From: Alkalibacterium subtropicum
GTDB taxonomy: Bacteria > Bacillota > Bacilli > Lactobacillales > Carnobacteriaceae_A
DNA: 41,008 nt
Direction: 5' to 3'
NCBI RefSeq assembly: GCF_900112455.1
Contig: NZ_FOLT01000014.1
Coordinates: 1 to 41,008 of the forward strand
Shown: positions 1 to 9,640 of the stretch, piece after piece
Layout of the letters: every line of letters starts with the position of its first letter
Numbering within the stretch: the first letter of the stretch is position 1
Notes under the pieces: generated by a model
What the model was told of the DNA's origin: nothing
The model's input: the letters and a program-made list of their open reading frames with translations, nothing else
Databases searched by the model: none
Program-made: the position numbers and the translations under genes

Positions 1-110
1 CGGCGCTCATTCAGCGTACTCACGTAAATTTCAGTTTGAGCGCTACCAATGCGGCGCTCATTCAGCGTACTCACGGGAAATCACCTTTGAGCGATCCCAT
101 TGCGCTGCAT
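1..110. repeat. 51-bp tandem repeat, at least two units, at the left edge
   Basis: Two clear copies start at 1 and 52 (CGGCGCTCATTCAGCGTACT in both), with a decayed third start at about 103. The period is 51 bp. Each unit holds an inverted pair, TGAGCGC (37-43) and GCGCTCA (54-60). The array probably continues left of the window. It lies beyond the 3' end of the GNAT gene and has no coding frame, because 51-bp units with these stops do not keep one open. It resembles in layout, not in sequence, the arrays near 9.4, 37.5 and 40.8 kb. Confidence 0.8.
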
Positions 111-167
111 TTTAATCGTGACAGTGAAAAACAAGCGCTGAGTTAGTCGATGCTGGACATGTGTTTA

Positions 168-641
168 CTAAAACTCCTTTAAATACCAGGTGTCGCAGGC
201 ATTGTGTTCGGAGCCAGCGATCGGTTCGGTCAGCTTCACAAAGCCATATTTTTCATACAACTTGTTTGCTTCCTTCAATGAAGCAAACGTATCGATATAA
301 ACCGCCTCGTAATTGTCTTCAGCGAAGGCCAGGGCCTTTTCCATCAAAAGGTGTGCGTAACCCCGCCCTTGTGCTTCGTCACGGATATAAAGTTTCTGCA
401 GTTCCCCAACGGTTTCACTTTCTCCGAACGGACCGATGCCGCAGCCCCCGACGACCCTGCCTTCTTCCTCCAGCACCCAGTATGCGCGTTGTGGCACCTG
501 ATAATAATCGTAAAGCGAAAACAGATACGGGTCAAAGTAAGCTGTTCCCGGTAAATTCAACCCTCTGCTTTTCAGTGAGGCCTGCACGATCTCCCCAACT
601 GCCTGATTATCTTTCTCTGCGATTTCCCGTAATTTGACCAT
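168..641 (-). CDS. GNAT family N-acetyltransferase
   Basis: A 157-residue single-domain protein of the GCN5-related N-acetyltransferase fold, which transfers an acetyl group from acetyl-CoA to an amine. The substrate cannot be told. The acetyl-CoA pyrophosphate-binding motif is visible at about residues 88-97 (RDEAQGRGYA), preceded by the beta-4 strand ELQKLYI. A C-terminal NKLYEKYGF segment is typical of the fold. The ATG is preceded by a good ribosome binding site (AAGGGGAG about 6 bases upstream). It is divergent from the osmoprotectant operon, sharing the gap 642-784. No clear terminator is seen before the repeat array downstream. Confidence 0.85.
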   Translation of the reverse strand: MVKLREIAEKDNQAVGEIVQASLKSRGLNLPGTAYFDPYLFSLYDYYQVPQRAYWVLEEEGRVVGGCGIGPFGESETVGELQKLYIRDEAQGRGYAHLLMEKALAFAEDNYEAVYIDTFASLKEANKLYEKYGFVKLTEPIAGSEHNACDTWYLKEF

Positions 642-683
642 TAGCTTCTCCCCTTTGCTTACAGGAAAGTATACCGTTTATTA

Positions 684-744
684 GATATTTCTTCAATATC
701 GTTGAGTATATGATTACAGAATAATTAATATAGTTTGTTATACT
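684..744 (+). promoter_or_regulatory. Probable promoter of the osmoprotectant ABC operon
   Basis: An extended -10 (TGTTATACT, 736-744) is visible, with a poor -35 (TTACAG at 714-719, 19-bp spacer). A short inverted repeat GATAT/ATATC (684-700) lies upstream and could be an operator. The ribosome binding site AGGAGG sits just before the ATG at 785. Promoter by inspection only. Confidence 0.45.
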
Positions 745-784
745 AAGATAATAAGAAGAATAAGATGAAGGAGGACGGTGGAAT

Positions 785-1765
785 ATGATACGTTTTGATA
801 ATGTAACCAAGCGTTATAACGGCAAAGCTGTGGTTTCTGATTTTGATCTGGAAATCAATGAAGGCGAATTTTTTGTCCTCATCGGCCCTAGTGGCAGCGG
901 CAAAACGACGACATTAAAGATGATAAACAAGCTCATTCTTTTGTCGGAAGGCTATTTATATATCGACGGCAAGAAGATCAGTGAGTACGACATCCAGGAA
1001 CTCAGGTGGAATATCGGCTATGTCCTGCAGCAGATCGCTCTTTTCCCTAATATGACGGTGGAAGAAAACATAACGATCGTTCCTGAAATGCTGAAATGGT
1101 CGAAAGAGGACATGCGGAACCGGGTGACCGAATTACTTGAGAGTGTGAACTTAGATCCGGATACATACCGCAGCCGTCAGGTATCGGAATTGTCCGGTGG
1201 TGAACAGCAGCGTGTAGGTGTCGTGCGTGCACTGGCAGCTAATCCGGATATCATATTGATGGATGAACCGTTCGGCGCCTTAGACCCGATCACGCGTAAC
1301 AGCCTGCAGCAGGATGTGTTGAACCTGCAGCGAAAATTCAAGAAGACCGTTGTCTTTGTGACGCACGATATGCAGGAAGCCATTCAGCTGGGCGACCGCA
1401 TCTGTGTGATGAATAAAGGCAAGATCGAACAGGTCGGCACCGCTGACGACATACTTAAAAATCCAGCCAATGACTTTGTCAAAGACTTCCTTCGTACCGG
1501 TTTACCTTATTACGAAGGCGAAATAAGCGTTCAGACCTTTGTGGACAGAGGCTTCTGTACTAATAAAGAGAACCCATATGACGAGACCGTTTCTCTGGAT
1601 ACGTCACTGGATGACTTGACCCTTTGCCTGGCACGTTTCGGTGCGGTAAAAGTCGAAACAGGCAAGGAGAACGAACCGGTCTATATCAGACGCGAACATC
1701 TGATTCACCACTATGCGGATGATATTCTTTCTGAAGAAGCGGCAAAAAAGGAGGTTAACGGATGA
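785..1765 (+). CDS. opuCA: Glycine betaine/carnitine-type osmoprotectant ABC transporter, ATP-binding subunit
   Basis: A 326-residue cytoplasmic ATPase that powers uptake of quaternary-amine osmolytes. Visible motifs are Walker A GPSGSGKT (34-41), signature LSGGE (136-140), Walker B IILMDE (156-161) and the H-loop VTHD (192-195), in the order of the ProV/OpuCA family. The C-terminal part (about 230-326) corresponds to where OpuCA carries paired CBS domains but is shorter, so it holds at most one CBS-like unit. The start follows AAGGAGGACGG. The stop overlaps the start of the permease gene in an ATGA, so the two are translationally coupled. Osmotic induction is expected for the family but not shown here. 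Confidence 0.93.
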   Translation: MIRFDNVTKRYNGKAVVSDFDLEINEGEFFVLIGPSGSGKTTTLKMINKLILLSEGYLYIDGKKISEYDIQELRWNIGYVLQQIALFPNMTVEENITIVPEMLKWSKEDMRNRVTELLESVNLDPDTYRSRQVSELSGGEQQRVGVVRALAANPDIILMDEPFGALDPITRNSLQQDVLNLQRKFKKTVVFVTHDMQEAIQLGDRICVMNKGKIEQVGTADDILKNPANDFVKDFLRTGLPYYEGEISVQTFVDRGFCTNKENPYDETVSLDTSLDDLTLCLARFGAVKVETGKENEPVYIRREHLIHHYADDILSEEAAKKEVNG

Positions 1766-3282
1766 GTGGACTTTTAGACACGCTGCAGGCGCGCCAGCAG
1801 GACGTCTGGACAGCTCTGATCGAACATATGCAGTTATCCTTCATTTCCTTGTTTATTGCGGTCCTCATTGCCGTACCTTTAGGGATATTCCTGATGAACC
1901 ATAAAAAAATCGCCGAGCCGATCATTCAAGTCACAGCTATTTTTCAGACGATTCCGTCCCTTGCGATATTGGGTCTATTGATCCCGCTCGTAGGTATCGG
2001 CTCCATTCCGGCGATCATGGCTCTGATCATCTATGCCCTCCTGCCGATCCTGAGAAATACTTATACCGGATTGACGGGGATCGACCCTTCACTTAATGAA
2101 GCGGCTGATGCCATGGGGATGGACCGTTCACGGAAGTTGATAAAAGTGCAGCTGCCTTTAGCGATGCCGGTCATCATGGCAGGTATCCGAACCGCCACTG
2201 TATTGATCATCGGTACAGCGACCGTTGCCGCTTTGATCGGCGCCGGTGGTCTGGGTAGCCTGATCCTTCTGGGTATCGACCGCGGGAACAACTATCTGAT
2301 CATTTTAGGAGCCGTTCCGGCGGCCTTATTAGCTATCCTGTTTGACCGTCTGCTCAGTTACCTGCAGCACACGTCCTTCAGAAAAACGGCCATCATTTTA
2401 AGCTCCGCCATCGTCATTATCGGCACCCTGCTGATCATCCCGCTGTTCAGTTCAGATGAAGATGATCTGGTCATCGCCGGTAAGATCGGGGCTGAACCGG
2501 AAATTCTGATGAATGCCTATAAACTCCTGATCGAACAGGATACAGATCTCTCGGCTGAAGTGGAACCGAATTTCGGAAAAACGACGTTCATCTTCAATGC
2601 CCTGCGTTCCGGCGAAATCGATATTTATACAGAATTCACAGGCACCGTGTTGTCTAATTTCTTTGAAGAAGTCCCTGAACCGGGCACCCCTAAAGAAGAA
2701 GTATATGAAGAAGCCAGGAGACGTCTGCAGGAAGAGTATGACATGACCCTGCTTGATCCGATGGCTTTCAACAATACCTATGCCTTGGCGGTAACATCAG
2801 AATTCGCTGAAGAATACGATCTGGAAACCATTTCCGATCTGGAATCGGTACAGAACGAGGTCAGTGCCGGTTTCACTCTTGAATTCAATGACCGTGAAGA
2901 TGGCTACCCTGGGATCCAGGACATGTATGGTCTTGAATTCGGTGAAGTCATCACCATGGAACCTCAGCTCCGTTATGAAGCGATCGAACAGGGCGACGTC
3001 AACCTGATCGATGCCTACAGCACAGACAGTCAGCTGGAAGTCTACGACCTGGTCGTTCTGGAAGACGACATGGAACTCTTCCCGCCGTATCAAGGAGCGC
3101 CTTTGATGATGACGGAACTGATCGAAGAACATCCTGAGATCGAAGAGGCCTTGTCTGTTTTAGACGGCTTGATCACCAGTGACCAGATGCGGGCTATGAA
3201 CTACGAAGTCGACGTGGAAGACCGTCCGGCTGAAGAAGTCGCCCGTGAGTTCCTGATCGAAGCAGGCTTGCTTGAAGAGTAA
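1762..3282 (+). CDS. Osmoprotectant ABC transporter, permease fused to substrate-binding domain
   Basis: A 506-residue fusion protein. Residues about 20-230 form a ProW/OpuCB-type membrane permease with several hydrophobic helices and the ATPase-contacting EAA loop at about 113-135 (EAADAMGMDRS). Residues about 236-506 form an OpuCC-like binding domain (KIGAEPEILMNAYKLL, then the ALRSGEIDIYTEFTG region) displayed outside the membrane. In Bacillus OpuC these are separate proteins. Fused forms are known in Lactobacillales and Listeria (BilE type). With the upstream ATPase this gives a complete two-gene transporter. A strong terminator follows. The exact osmolyte (betaine, carnitine, choline) cannot be read from the sequence. 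Confidence 0.93.
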   Translation: MSGLLDTLQARQQDVWTALIEHMQLSFISLFIAVLIAVPLGIFLMNHKKIAEPIIQVTAIFQTIPSLAILGLLIPLVGIGSIPAIMALIIYALLPILRNTYTGLTGIDPSLNEAADAMGMDRSRKLIKVQLPLAMPVIMAGIRTATVLIIGTATVAALIGAGGLGSLILLGIDRGNNYLIILGAVPAALLAILFDRLLSYLQHTSFRKTAIILSSAIVIIGTLLIIPLFSSDEDDLVIAGKIGAEPEILMNAYKLLIEQDTDLSAEVEPNFGKTTFIFNALRSGEIDIYTEFTGTVLSNFFEEVPEPGTPKEEVYEEARRRLQEEYDMTLLDPMAFNNTYALAVTSEFAEEYDLETISDLESVQNEVSAGFTLEFNDREDGYPGIQDMYGLEFGEVITMEPQLRYEAIEQGDVNLIDAYSTDSQLEVYDLVVLEDDMELFPPYQGAPLMMTELIEEHPEIEEALSVLDGLITSDQMRAMNYEVDVEDRPAEEVAREFLIEAGLLEE

Positions 3283-3326
3283 ACGAATCTCTGATACATG
3301 TCAGCTAAATAAATCGAATGACCAGA

Positions 3327-3370
3327 AAGCAGTTCAGCCTTTTAAAGAAGAGGCTGGACTGCTTTTTCTT
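3327..3370 (+). terminator. Rho-independent terminator of the osmoprotectant operon
   Basis: A 13-bp stem, AGCAGTTCAGCCT (3328-3340) with AGGCTGGACTGCT (3351-3363), with one mismatch, is followed by TTTTTCTT. It lies 45 bases after the permease stop. Confidence 0.9.
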
Positions 3371-3928
3371 ATGGACTCATTAGGTTAAAGCCGGATTCGT
3401 TGAGTTTGGTTCCTCTAAAAAGGGGTCAACATCATTTATTCACAAAAAAGTTGAGTTCAGCTTCTCTCTCATCGCTCGAACTGAACAAAACCATCGAAAC
3501 ATGAAGTTCAGGACACGCAAAAGGAGCTGTACTTCACCTTAAGTGTTTGGGAGTCTGGGATAGGTGGCTGACCGGTGAATGAACTCACTTCAGTCTAACC
3601 GGAACCAGATCAAATAGTGCGATTTTAGCATAAATGCCACTTATACAGGCTTGGCCTCCTTCACGATAATGTTCGGATATTACTGATTATAAAGAGATGT
3701 AAAAGGCGAACATTCGCCTTTTAGTTTTAAAAACTTAACATTAAATAGACTACAAATATAAAATATCATTATATTTCGATTAGAACGAACTTATATATTT
3801 TTCCTTTTTAAAAATATTCATTTTGAGCGAACTTTGTCTTATCAGACTTGGAAACGTTATTTATTAGAACCATCACAATCGCATTTTATGATAAGTCTCT
3901 CATAATAAAAAATCCTCAAAATTACCCT
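3371..3928. other. Gene-free stretch before guaB with a faint 51-bp periodicity and CGAAC motifs
   Basis: No convincing gene is seen. TTGAGTT-type words recur at 3400, 3451 and 3502 (51 bp apart), with complementary GAAC words such as CTGAAC at 3481, suggesting a decayed repeat array. Four CGAAC-core motifs occur further right: CCGAAC on the minus strand at 3671-3676 and, on the plus strand, at 3706-3711, 3785-3790 and 3827-3832. The minus-strand 13-mer at 3668-3680 fits the lactococcal PurBox pattern AWWWCCGAACWWT at every position. Confidence 0.45.
3668..3832. promoter_or_regulatory. Possible PurR-box cluster upstream of guaB
   Basis: Sites are ATATCCGAACATT (minus, 3668-3680), GGCGAACATT (3705-3714), ACGAAC (3785-3790) and GCGAAC (3827-3832). 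PurR boxes of Firmicutes carry a CGAAC core and purine genes are known PurR targets. The boxes lie 95-260 bp upstream of the predicted -35, further than is usual, so a role is only a suggestion. Confidence 0.3.
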
Positions 3929-3957
3929 TTGACCGCCTCTGGTCGCTTTGATACACT
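3929..3957 (+). promoter_or_regulatory. Promoter of guaB
   Basis: TTGACC (3929-3934), a 17-bp spacer and TACACT (3952-3957) make a good vegetative promoter. Transcription would start near 3964, leaving a leader of about 48 bases with AAGGAGG (3995-4001). The leader is too short for a guanine riboswitch. Confidence 0.65.
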
Positions 3958-3966
3958 AGTCCTTAA

Positions 3967-5493
<1,527 letters not shown>

Positions 5494-5521
5494 ACATAAC
5501 AAGATGAAAGGTGGGAAACGA

Positions 5522-7078
5522 TTGACTTCAGTCATTGATACAACAACATTAGAAAAACTCGTCGTTCTGGACTTCGGGAGCCAGTACAATCAGCTGATCA
5601 CGCGCCGCATCAGAGAATTCGGTGTGTACTCTGAACTCCTCCCCCACACAACGACGGCAGAAGAACTGAAAAACATGAACGTGAAAGGCATCATCTTTTC
5701 CGGCGGCCCGATGAGCGTCTATGATGAAAATGCCTTCTCCATCGACCCGGAGATATTTGAACTGGGCATCCCGATCTTGGGGATCTGTTATGGCATGCAG
5801 CTGATGACTTATATGCTTGGCGGCGAAGTGAAACCGAGCATGAACCGAGAGTACGGCAAAGCTGAGATCAAAGTACAGGACCGCACTGCTGACTTATTCA
5901 CATCACTTGAAGCCAATGAGAACGTCTGGATGAGTCATGGCGATTACGTCACAGATCTTCCAGATGGCTTTACAGTGACGGCATCCAATGACCACTGCCC
6001 GATCAGCGCCATTCAAAATAAAGACAAGAACTTTCACGCGGTCCAGTTCCATCCGGAAGTCCGCCATACTGAACACGGCAACGAACTGCTGCGCAATTTT
6101 GCCTTTGGTATCTGCGACTGTTCCGGCAACTGGAGCATGCAGAACTTCATCGATATGGAAGTTGAAAAAATCCGAGAACTTGTCGGCGACAAAAAAGTAC
6201 TGCTCGGCCTGTCCGGCGGCGTCGATTCCAGTGTTGTCGGCGTTCTTTTGAACAAAGCCATCGGTGACCAGCTGACCTGTATCTTTGTCGATCACGGTCT
6301 CCTGCGCAAAGACGAAGGCGATCAGGTCATGGACAGCCTGCAGGGCAAATTCGGCTTGAATGTTATCCGTGTTGATGCCAAAGAGCGTTTCCTAAGTAAG
6401 CTGGAAGGCATCTCCGATCCCGAGCAGAAACGCAAGATCATCGGGAATGAATTCATTTATGTCTTCAACGACGAAGCAGCCAAGCTCGACGGCATTGATT
6501 ACCTGGCCCAAGGCACGCTTTACACAGACGTCATTGAAAGCGGGACAGCGACGGCTGAGACCATCAAGTCACATCATAACGTCGGCGGACTGCCTGACGA
6601 CATGACCTTCCAGCTGATCGAACCCCTGAATACTTTATTCAAAGACGAGGTCCGTGAATTGGGACTGGAACTCGACATGCCCGAATCCCTCGTCTGGCGC
6701 CAGCCTTTCCCAGGACCAGGTCTTGGTATCCGCGTCATCGGTGAAATCACCGAAGATAAACTGGAGATCGTCAGAGAAAGCGACGCAATTTTACGTGAAG
6801 AAATCAAAAAAGCCGGCCTAGACCGCGACATCTGGCAATACTTCACGGTCCTGCCTGGCTTCAAGAGTGTTGGGGTCATGGGCGACGCGAGGACCTATGA
6901 CTACACCATCGGCATCCGTGCCATCACCTCCATCGACGGCATGACTGCAGACTTCGCCCGCATCCCGTGGGACATCCTGCAGAAGATATCCGTCCGCATC
7001 GTCAACGAGGTGAACCACGTCAACCGTATCGTGTATGACATAACGAGCAAGCCACCATCCACTGTGGAGTGGGAATAA
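5522..7078 (+). CDS. guaA: GMP synthase (glutamine-hydrolysing)
   Basis: Makes GMP from XMP, ATP and glutamine. From the chosen start it is 518 residues. The class-I glutamine amidotransferase domain has the triad Cys89 (GICYGMQ), His177 and Glu179 (FHPEV). The ATP-pyrophosphatase domain has the PP-loop SGGVDSS (231-237), followed by the C-terminal dimerisation domain ending in PPSTVEWE. I chose the TTG at 5522 because AAAGGTGGG ends 7 bases before it and the protein then starts just ahead of the conserved VVLDFGSQ strand. An ATG at 5504 is in frame but has no ribosome binding site, and longer versions overlap guaB. Confidence 0.95.
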   Translation: MTSVIDTTTLEKLVVLDFGSQYNQLITRRIREFGVYSELLPHTTTAEELKNMNVKGIIFSGGPMSVYDENAFSIDPEIFELGIPILGICYGMQLMTYMLGGEVKPSMNREYGKAEIKVQDRTADLFTSLEANENVWMSHGDYVTDLPDGFTVTASNDHCPISAIQNKDKNFHAVQFHPEVRHTEHGNELLRNFAFGICDCSGNWSMQNFIDMEVEKIRELVGDKKVLLGLSGGVDSSVVGVLLNKAIGDQLTCIFVDHGLLRKDEGDQVMDSLQGKFGLNVIRVDAKERFLSKLEGISDPEQKRKIIGNEFIYVFNDEAAKLDGIDYLAQGTLYTDVIESGTATAETIKSHHNVGGLPDDMTFQLIEPLNTLFKDEVRELGLELDMPESLVWRQPFPGPGLGIRVIGEITEDKLEIVRESDAILREEIKKAGLDRDIWQYFTVLPGFKSVGVMGDARTYDYTIGIRAITSIDGMTADFARIPWDILQKISVRIVNEVNHVNRIVYDITSKPPSTVEWE

Positions 7079-7120
7079 AAGACAAACACGCTCTCTTAGC
7101 TGAGAGCGTGTTTGTCTTTT
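7077..7120. terminator. Very strong bidirectional terminator after guaA
   Basis: A perfect 19-bp inverted repeat (7077-7095 and 7102-7120, AAAAGACAAACACGCTCTC arm) has a 6-base loop and T-rich or A-rich flanks on both sides. It starts inside the guaA stop codon. It can also stop transcripts of the convergent csaA-like gene. Confidence 0.93.
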
Positions 7121-7174
7121 GTGTAAGTTCTTGTGCATGTAGTGTGTCTCTGTTACAAGAAAAAGTTGGCAGTC

Positions 7175-7504
7175 CTAAGAAATTCGCGAACCATTTTCTA
7201 CTCGCTCGTCTGGCTTTAAGAGCACCACATCACCTTCTTGGGGCACACCGCCGATGACCAGCACTTCGGATTTAAATCCTGCTATACGTCTGGGCGGGAA
7301 GTTGACAACGGCTACCACCTGTATTCCAATAAGCTGCTCTGGTTCATATCTTTGGGTGATTTGCGCGGATGACTGCTTGATCCCCATTTCACCAAAATCA
7401 ATGTCTAATTTTATTGCCGGCTGCCGCGCTTCAGGAAACGGCTCTGCCTTCACAACTGTGCTAACACGCATATCCAGCTTCATGAAATCCTCTATCATTG
7501 CCAT
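7175..7504 (-). CDS. csaA: CsaA-like tRNA-binding-domain protein
   Basis: A 109-residue protein made almost wholly of one OB-fold tRNA-binding domain, as in CsaA and the C-terminal part of methionyl-tRNA synthetase. Family hallmarks are the opening [16 protein letters not shown], a central QSSAQIT strand and [17 protein letters not shown]. CsaA of Bacillus subtilis acts as a homodimer with chaperone-like, secretion-linked activity; tRNA-like ligands are suspected. The ATG at 7504 was chosen because GAGGAGG lies 6-7 bases upstream and the protein then matches the family length. An upstream ATG at 7531 would bury this site. It stands alone, convergent with guaA. Confidence 0.87.
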   Translation of the reverse strand: MAMIEDFMKLDMRVSTVVKAEPFPEARQPAIKLDIDFGEMGIKQSSAQITQRYEPEQLIGIQVVAVVNFPPRRIAGFKSEVLVIGGVPQEGDVVLLKPDERVENGSRIS

Positions 7505-7691
7505 AAACAATTCCTCCTCTATGTATTCCAAGATGTCAGTCGTACTTAACGCTTATTTATCACCCATCATACACTAAACCCAAGACATCTAACAGGAAGA
7601 TACCGGAATCACTCATGTGGCATCTCCTTCTCGTAGCGCAGGATCTCTTGTCAAAAGATTCACTCCCTTTGAAACAGTCGATTTAATAAAC

Positions 7692-7706
7692 TGGCATTAA
7701 TTGCCA
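7692..7706. promoter_or_regulatory. Inverted repeat upstream of the paralogue cluster
   Basis: TGGCA-N5-TGCCA (7692-7706) lies about 85 bp before the first gene of the cluster and upstream of a TATACT-like hexamer near 7744-7749. It may be an operator. No clear -35 is seen. Confidence 0.25.
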
Positions 7707-7792
7707 CAATGAATGACGTGCGTATTCAAAAACCGTTTATGATATATACTAATCATGTGTTATTCTGAATGTAAAGCTAAGGAGACAGACAC

Positions 7793-8185
7793 ATGACCAT
7801 TCGATTGACACGGGACACTGGCGTTGCAGGTGCGCTATTCAAGTTAAAAGTAAAGGCTAATGATACAGAAATTGGAAAAATTGCTCATGAAGAAGAAAAA
7901 ACGTTCACACTTCGTGATAAAGACTCGGTGATCCAAATCAAACAGTTGGAAGGCAAAAGCAACAAACTGACTGTGAATGACGGTGACCATATTAAAGTGA
8001 CTAATGGACCGGGACTTCTTTTTATGTTTATCTTAGCTGTCATCTAAGCGCCCTTATTCTCGAGCTTCCTTACTGGTACGCCTAAATTAGTCAGTTTATT
8101 CTTTGTGCTCTTGTGGTTCCTTCTCATTCCCCTATTAATGAATAGATATCAACTTGAAAAAGTAGACGATCAGAAAATAGAATAA
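7793..8185 (+). pseudogene. Small beta-domain membrane protein, member 1 of 3, cut by a nonsense codon
   Basis: The frame opens with MTIRLTRDTG after AAGGAGA and runs to a TAA at 8045-8047 (codon 85). The same frame then stays open for 45 more codons to a TAA at 8183, encoding a hydrophobic stretch (LVSLFFVLLWFLLIPLL) and a charged tail. Counted through the stop, the gene has 129 sense codons, exactly the length of its neighbour at 8198, and the two align without gaps across the stop. So one base change has removed the membrane-spanning end, leaving an 84-residue soluble fragment. Function unknown. The fragment keeps the conserved core IQIKQLxGKSNKLTVNDGDH and could still be translated. Confidence 0.8.
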
Positions 8186-8197
8186 GGAGGCTTACTT

Positions 8198-8587
8198 ATG
8201 ACGATCACATTGACACGCAGTCCCTATGTCGCTGGTTCATTACCGAAATTTAAAGTATGGCTAAACAATGAACCGGTAACAAAAATAGCGATAGGTGAAG
8301 AAAAGACGATCACTCTCCCGGAAGATTATTCTATTGTTCAGATAAAGCAGCTCAGCGGAAAAAGCAACGCACTTACGGTCAACGACGGCGATCACGTGGA
8401 AATATCCAACGGACCTGGACTGTGGTGGATGGTTTTGCTCGCAGTATTATTTGTACCTATAGCCATTCTCCTTGATGGGCCAGCCATGCTTATCAGTCTA
8501 GTTGTTTCCATTACATGTTTCTTTATCTTACTTATAAAGACTGACTCATTCAAATTAACGAAGATCAATAACAAGTCCACACAATGA
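8198..8587 (+). CDS. Unknown small beta-domain membrane protein, member 2 of 3
   Basis: A 129-residue protein I cannot assign to a named family. Residues 1-70 look like a compact all-beta domain (ITLTRSPYVAGS, then KTITLPED, IQIKQLSGKSNALTVNDGDH). Residues about 74-113 hold two hydrophobic segments, and the end is basic (FKLTKINNKS). There is no signal peptide, so the beta domain is likely cytoplasmic and anchored by a C-terminal membrane hairpin. AAGGAGG precedes the ATG by 6 bases, 12 bases after the remnant of member 1. It is a tandem paralogue of both neighbours, suggesting local duplication. Confidence 0.75.
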   Translation: MTITLTRSPYVAGSLPKFKVWLNNEPVTKIAIGEEKTITLPEDYSIVQIKQLSGKSNALTVNDGDHVEISNGPGLWWMVLLAVLFVPIAILLDGPAMLISLVVSITCFFILLIKTDSFKLTKINNKSTQ

Positions 8588-8611
8588 CCACGCCAAGGCA
8601 AACGCACCCTC

Positions 8612-8645
8612 AACCAAGAACACGTGCTTCCCTTTTGGTTTTAAT
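8612..8645 (+). terminator. Weak possible terminator after member 2
   Basis: AACCAA and TTGGTT form a short stem followed by TTAATTAATT. The stem is only about 6-7 bp, so termination here is doubtful. Confidence 0.3.
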
Positions 8646-8666
8646 TAATTCACTAGAATATGTGTA

Positions 8667-8694
8667 ACGGTATCATTTTCCAGCCTGATACCGT
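8667..8694 (+). other. Hairpin between members 2 and 3
   Basis: A perfect 9-bp stem, ACGGTATCA (8667-8675) with TGATACCGT (8686-8694), has a 10-base loop and no T tract. It could be an operator or an mRNA structure ahead of member 3. Confidence 0.4.
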
Positions 8695-8761
8695 CCTAGT
8701 GGTCCTTAGTGAAACCCTTGAAGATGATGAAGATTTTTTTAATAAACTAGGAGGAAATGAT

Positions 8762-9142
8762 ATGGCTTTTATACTTATAAGGGATACAGAGGTTGCAGCT
8801 TCTTTTTTAAAATTCAAAATCGAAATCAATAATGAGGATATTGGAAAACTTGCACAGGGGGAAGAGAAAGCATTCACTCTTCCTGAAGAAGAATCAGTCC
8901 TGCAGATCAAGCAATTTGGCAGCAAAAGCAACAAACTGGTTGTAAATGATGGTGACTATATCGAAATAAGTAATGCTTCCTGGTTTTTTTGGGAATTCAT
9001 CGGTTTGTTTATTATGGGTAGTATAGTAAGTAGCTTTGAGGGACCGGCCGAATGGATCGGCTATGCTCTCGTCATAGTAGGTTATTTCGTTTTCAATTAC
9101 TTTGTTGAATCAATTAAAATTACCAAAAGGAATAAAGAGTGA
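8762..9142 (+). CDS. Unknown small beta-domain membrane protein, member 3 of 3
   Basis: A 126-residue paralogue of the two genes to its left. It has the same N-terminal beta-rich core (KAFTLPEEESVLQIKQFG, SKSNKLVVNDGDY), then two hydrophobic segments at about 77-112, then the tail ESIKITKRNKE. The ATG at 8762 is chosen because TAGGAGG lies 6 bases upstream. An in-frame ATG at 8660 would add 34 residues with no match in the paralogues and no ribosome binding site. Function unknown. The conserved part is the soluble domain, while the membrane part varies more, which hints that binding by the beta domain is the common job. Confidence 0.75.
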   Translation: MAFILIRDTEVAASFLKFKIEINNEDIGKLAQGEEKAFTLPEEESVLQIKQFGSKSNKLVVNDGDYIEISNASWFFWEFIGLFIMGSIVSSFEGPAEWIGYALVIVGYFVFNYFVESIKITKRNKE

Positions 9143-9318
9143 TTTCATGATTCATGTAAAAGTAAAGCAATCTTTGGCGAATAATATGTTCCACTCAAGA
9201 GTAAAAATGTAGATGCACGGGTACTGGAACTGACTGAAAGAACAACTGGACGAGCTGATGTTGCTCGAGCTGGCAAGCCCATGCAAACGCATACTAACTC
9301 GAGGGGGAAAATGCTGAG

Positions 9319-9540
9319 TGAGATGGTGTGCATCGTTTGACGCTTACTTACTCATTGGAATAATTGACAGCCAGTTAGTAAGCTTTCATCTTCCCGTACC
9401 ATCTCGATAGAAAAATCATCTTTGAGATAGTAAGCCTAGAACATAGTCTACTAGCTCAAATGAATAAATACTAACCAGTTTGTAAGCCTGACGAATTGCT
9501 TACCCACTCAAATCAGCTTTCACCTTTGAGATGGTAGAGG
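9319..9540. repeat. Decayed 52-bp-period array of inverted half-sites (104-bp alternation)
   Basis: Related 13-mers start exactly 52 bp apart: TGAGATGGTGTGC (9319), CCAGTTAGTAAGC (9371), TGAGATAGTAAGC (9423), CCAGTTTGTAAGC (9475) and TGAGATGGTAGAG (9527). The TGAGAT and CCAGTT forms alternate, so the true unit may be 104 bp. Reverse-complement half-sites (GCTTACTTACTCA at 9342, TACCATCTC at 9397, TACTAGCTCA at 9449, GCTTACCCACTCA at 9498) sit between them on the same 52-bp grid. The stretch lies between two convergent genes and codes for nothing visible. Confidence 0.7.
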
Positions 9541-9587
9541 AACCGCCAGCAACGTCATATTTCTTCTGACTACCTTAAAATGTAATT

Positions 9588-9627
9588 AAAAAAGCAAGAA
9601 GCTGGGATTAGTCCCAGCCTCTTGCTT
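9588..9627 (-). terminator. Terminator of the nuclease gene
   Basis: Stem 9592-9607 with 9612-9627 (16 bp, one mismatch) and a TTAG loop. On the minus strand a T6 tract follows. It lies 14 bases past the nuclease stop. Confidence 0.9.
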
Positions 9628-9640
9628 CTTCAATATTACT

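Noticed and set aside
8660-8761. N-terminal extension of the third beta-domain gene
   Set aside because: No match in paralogues, no ribosome binding site, and a good site lies directly before ATG 8762.
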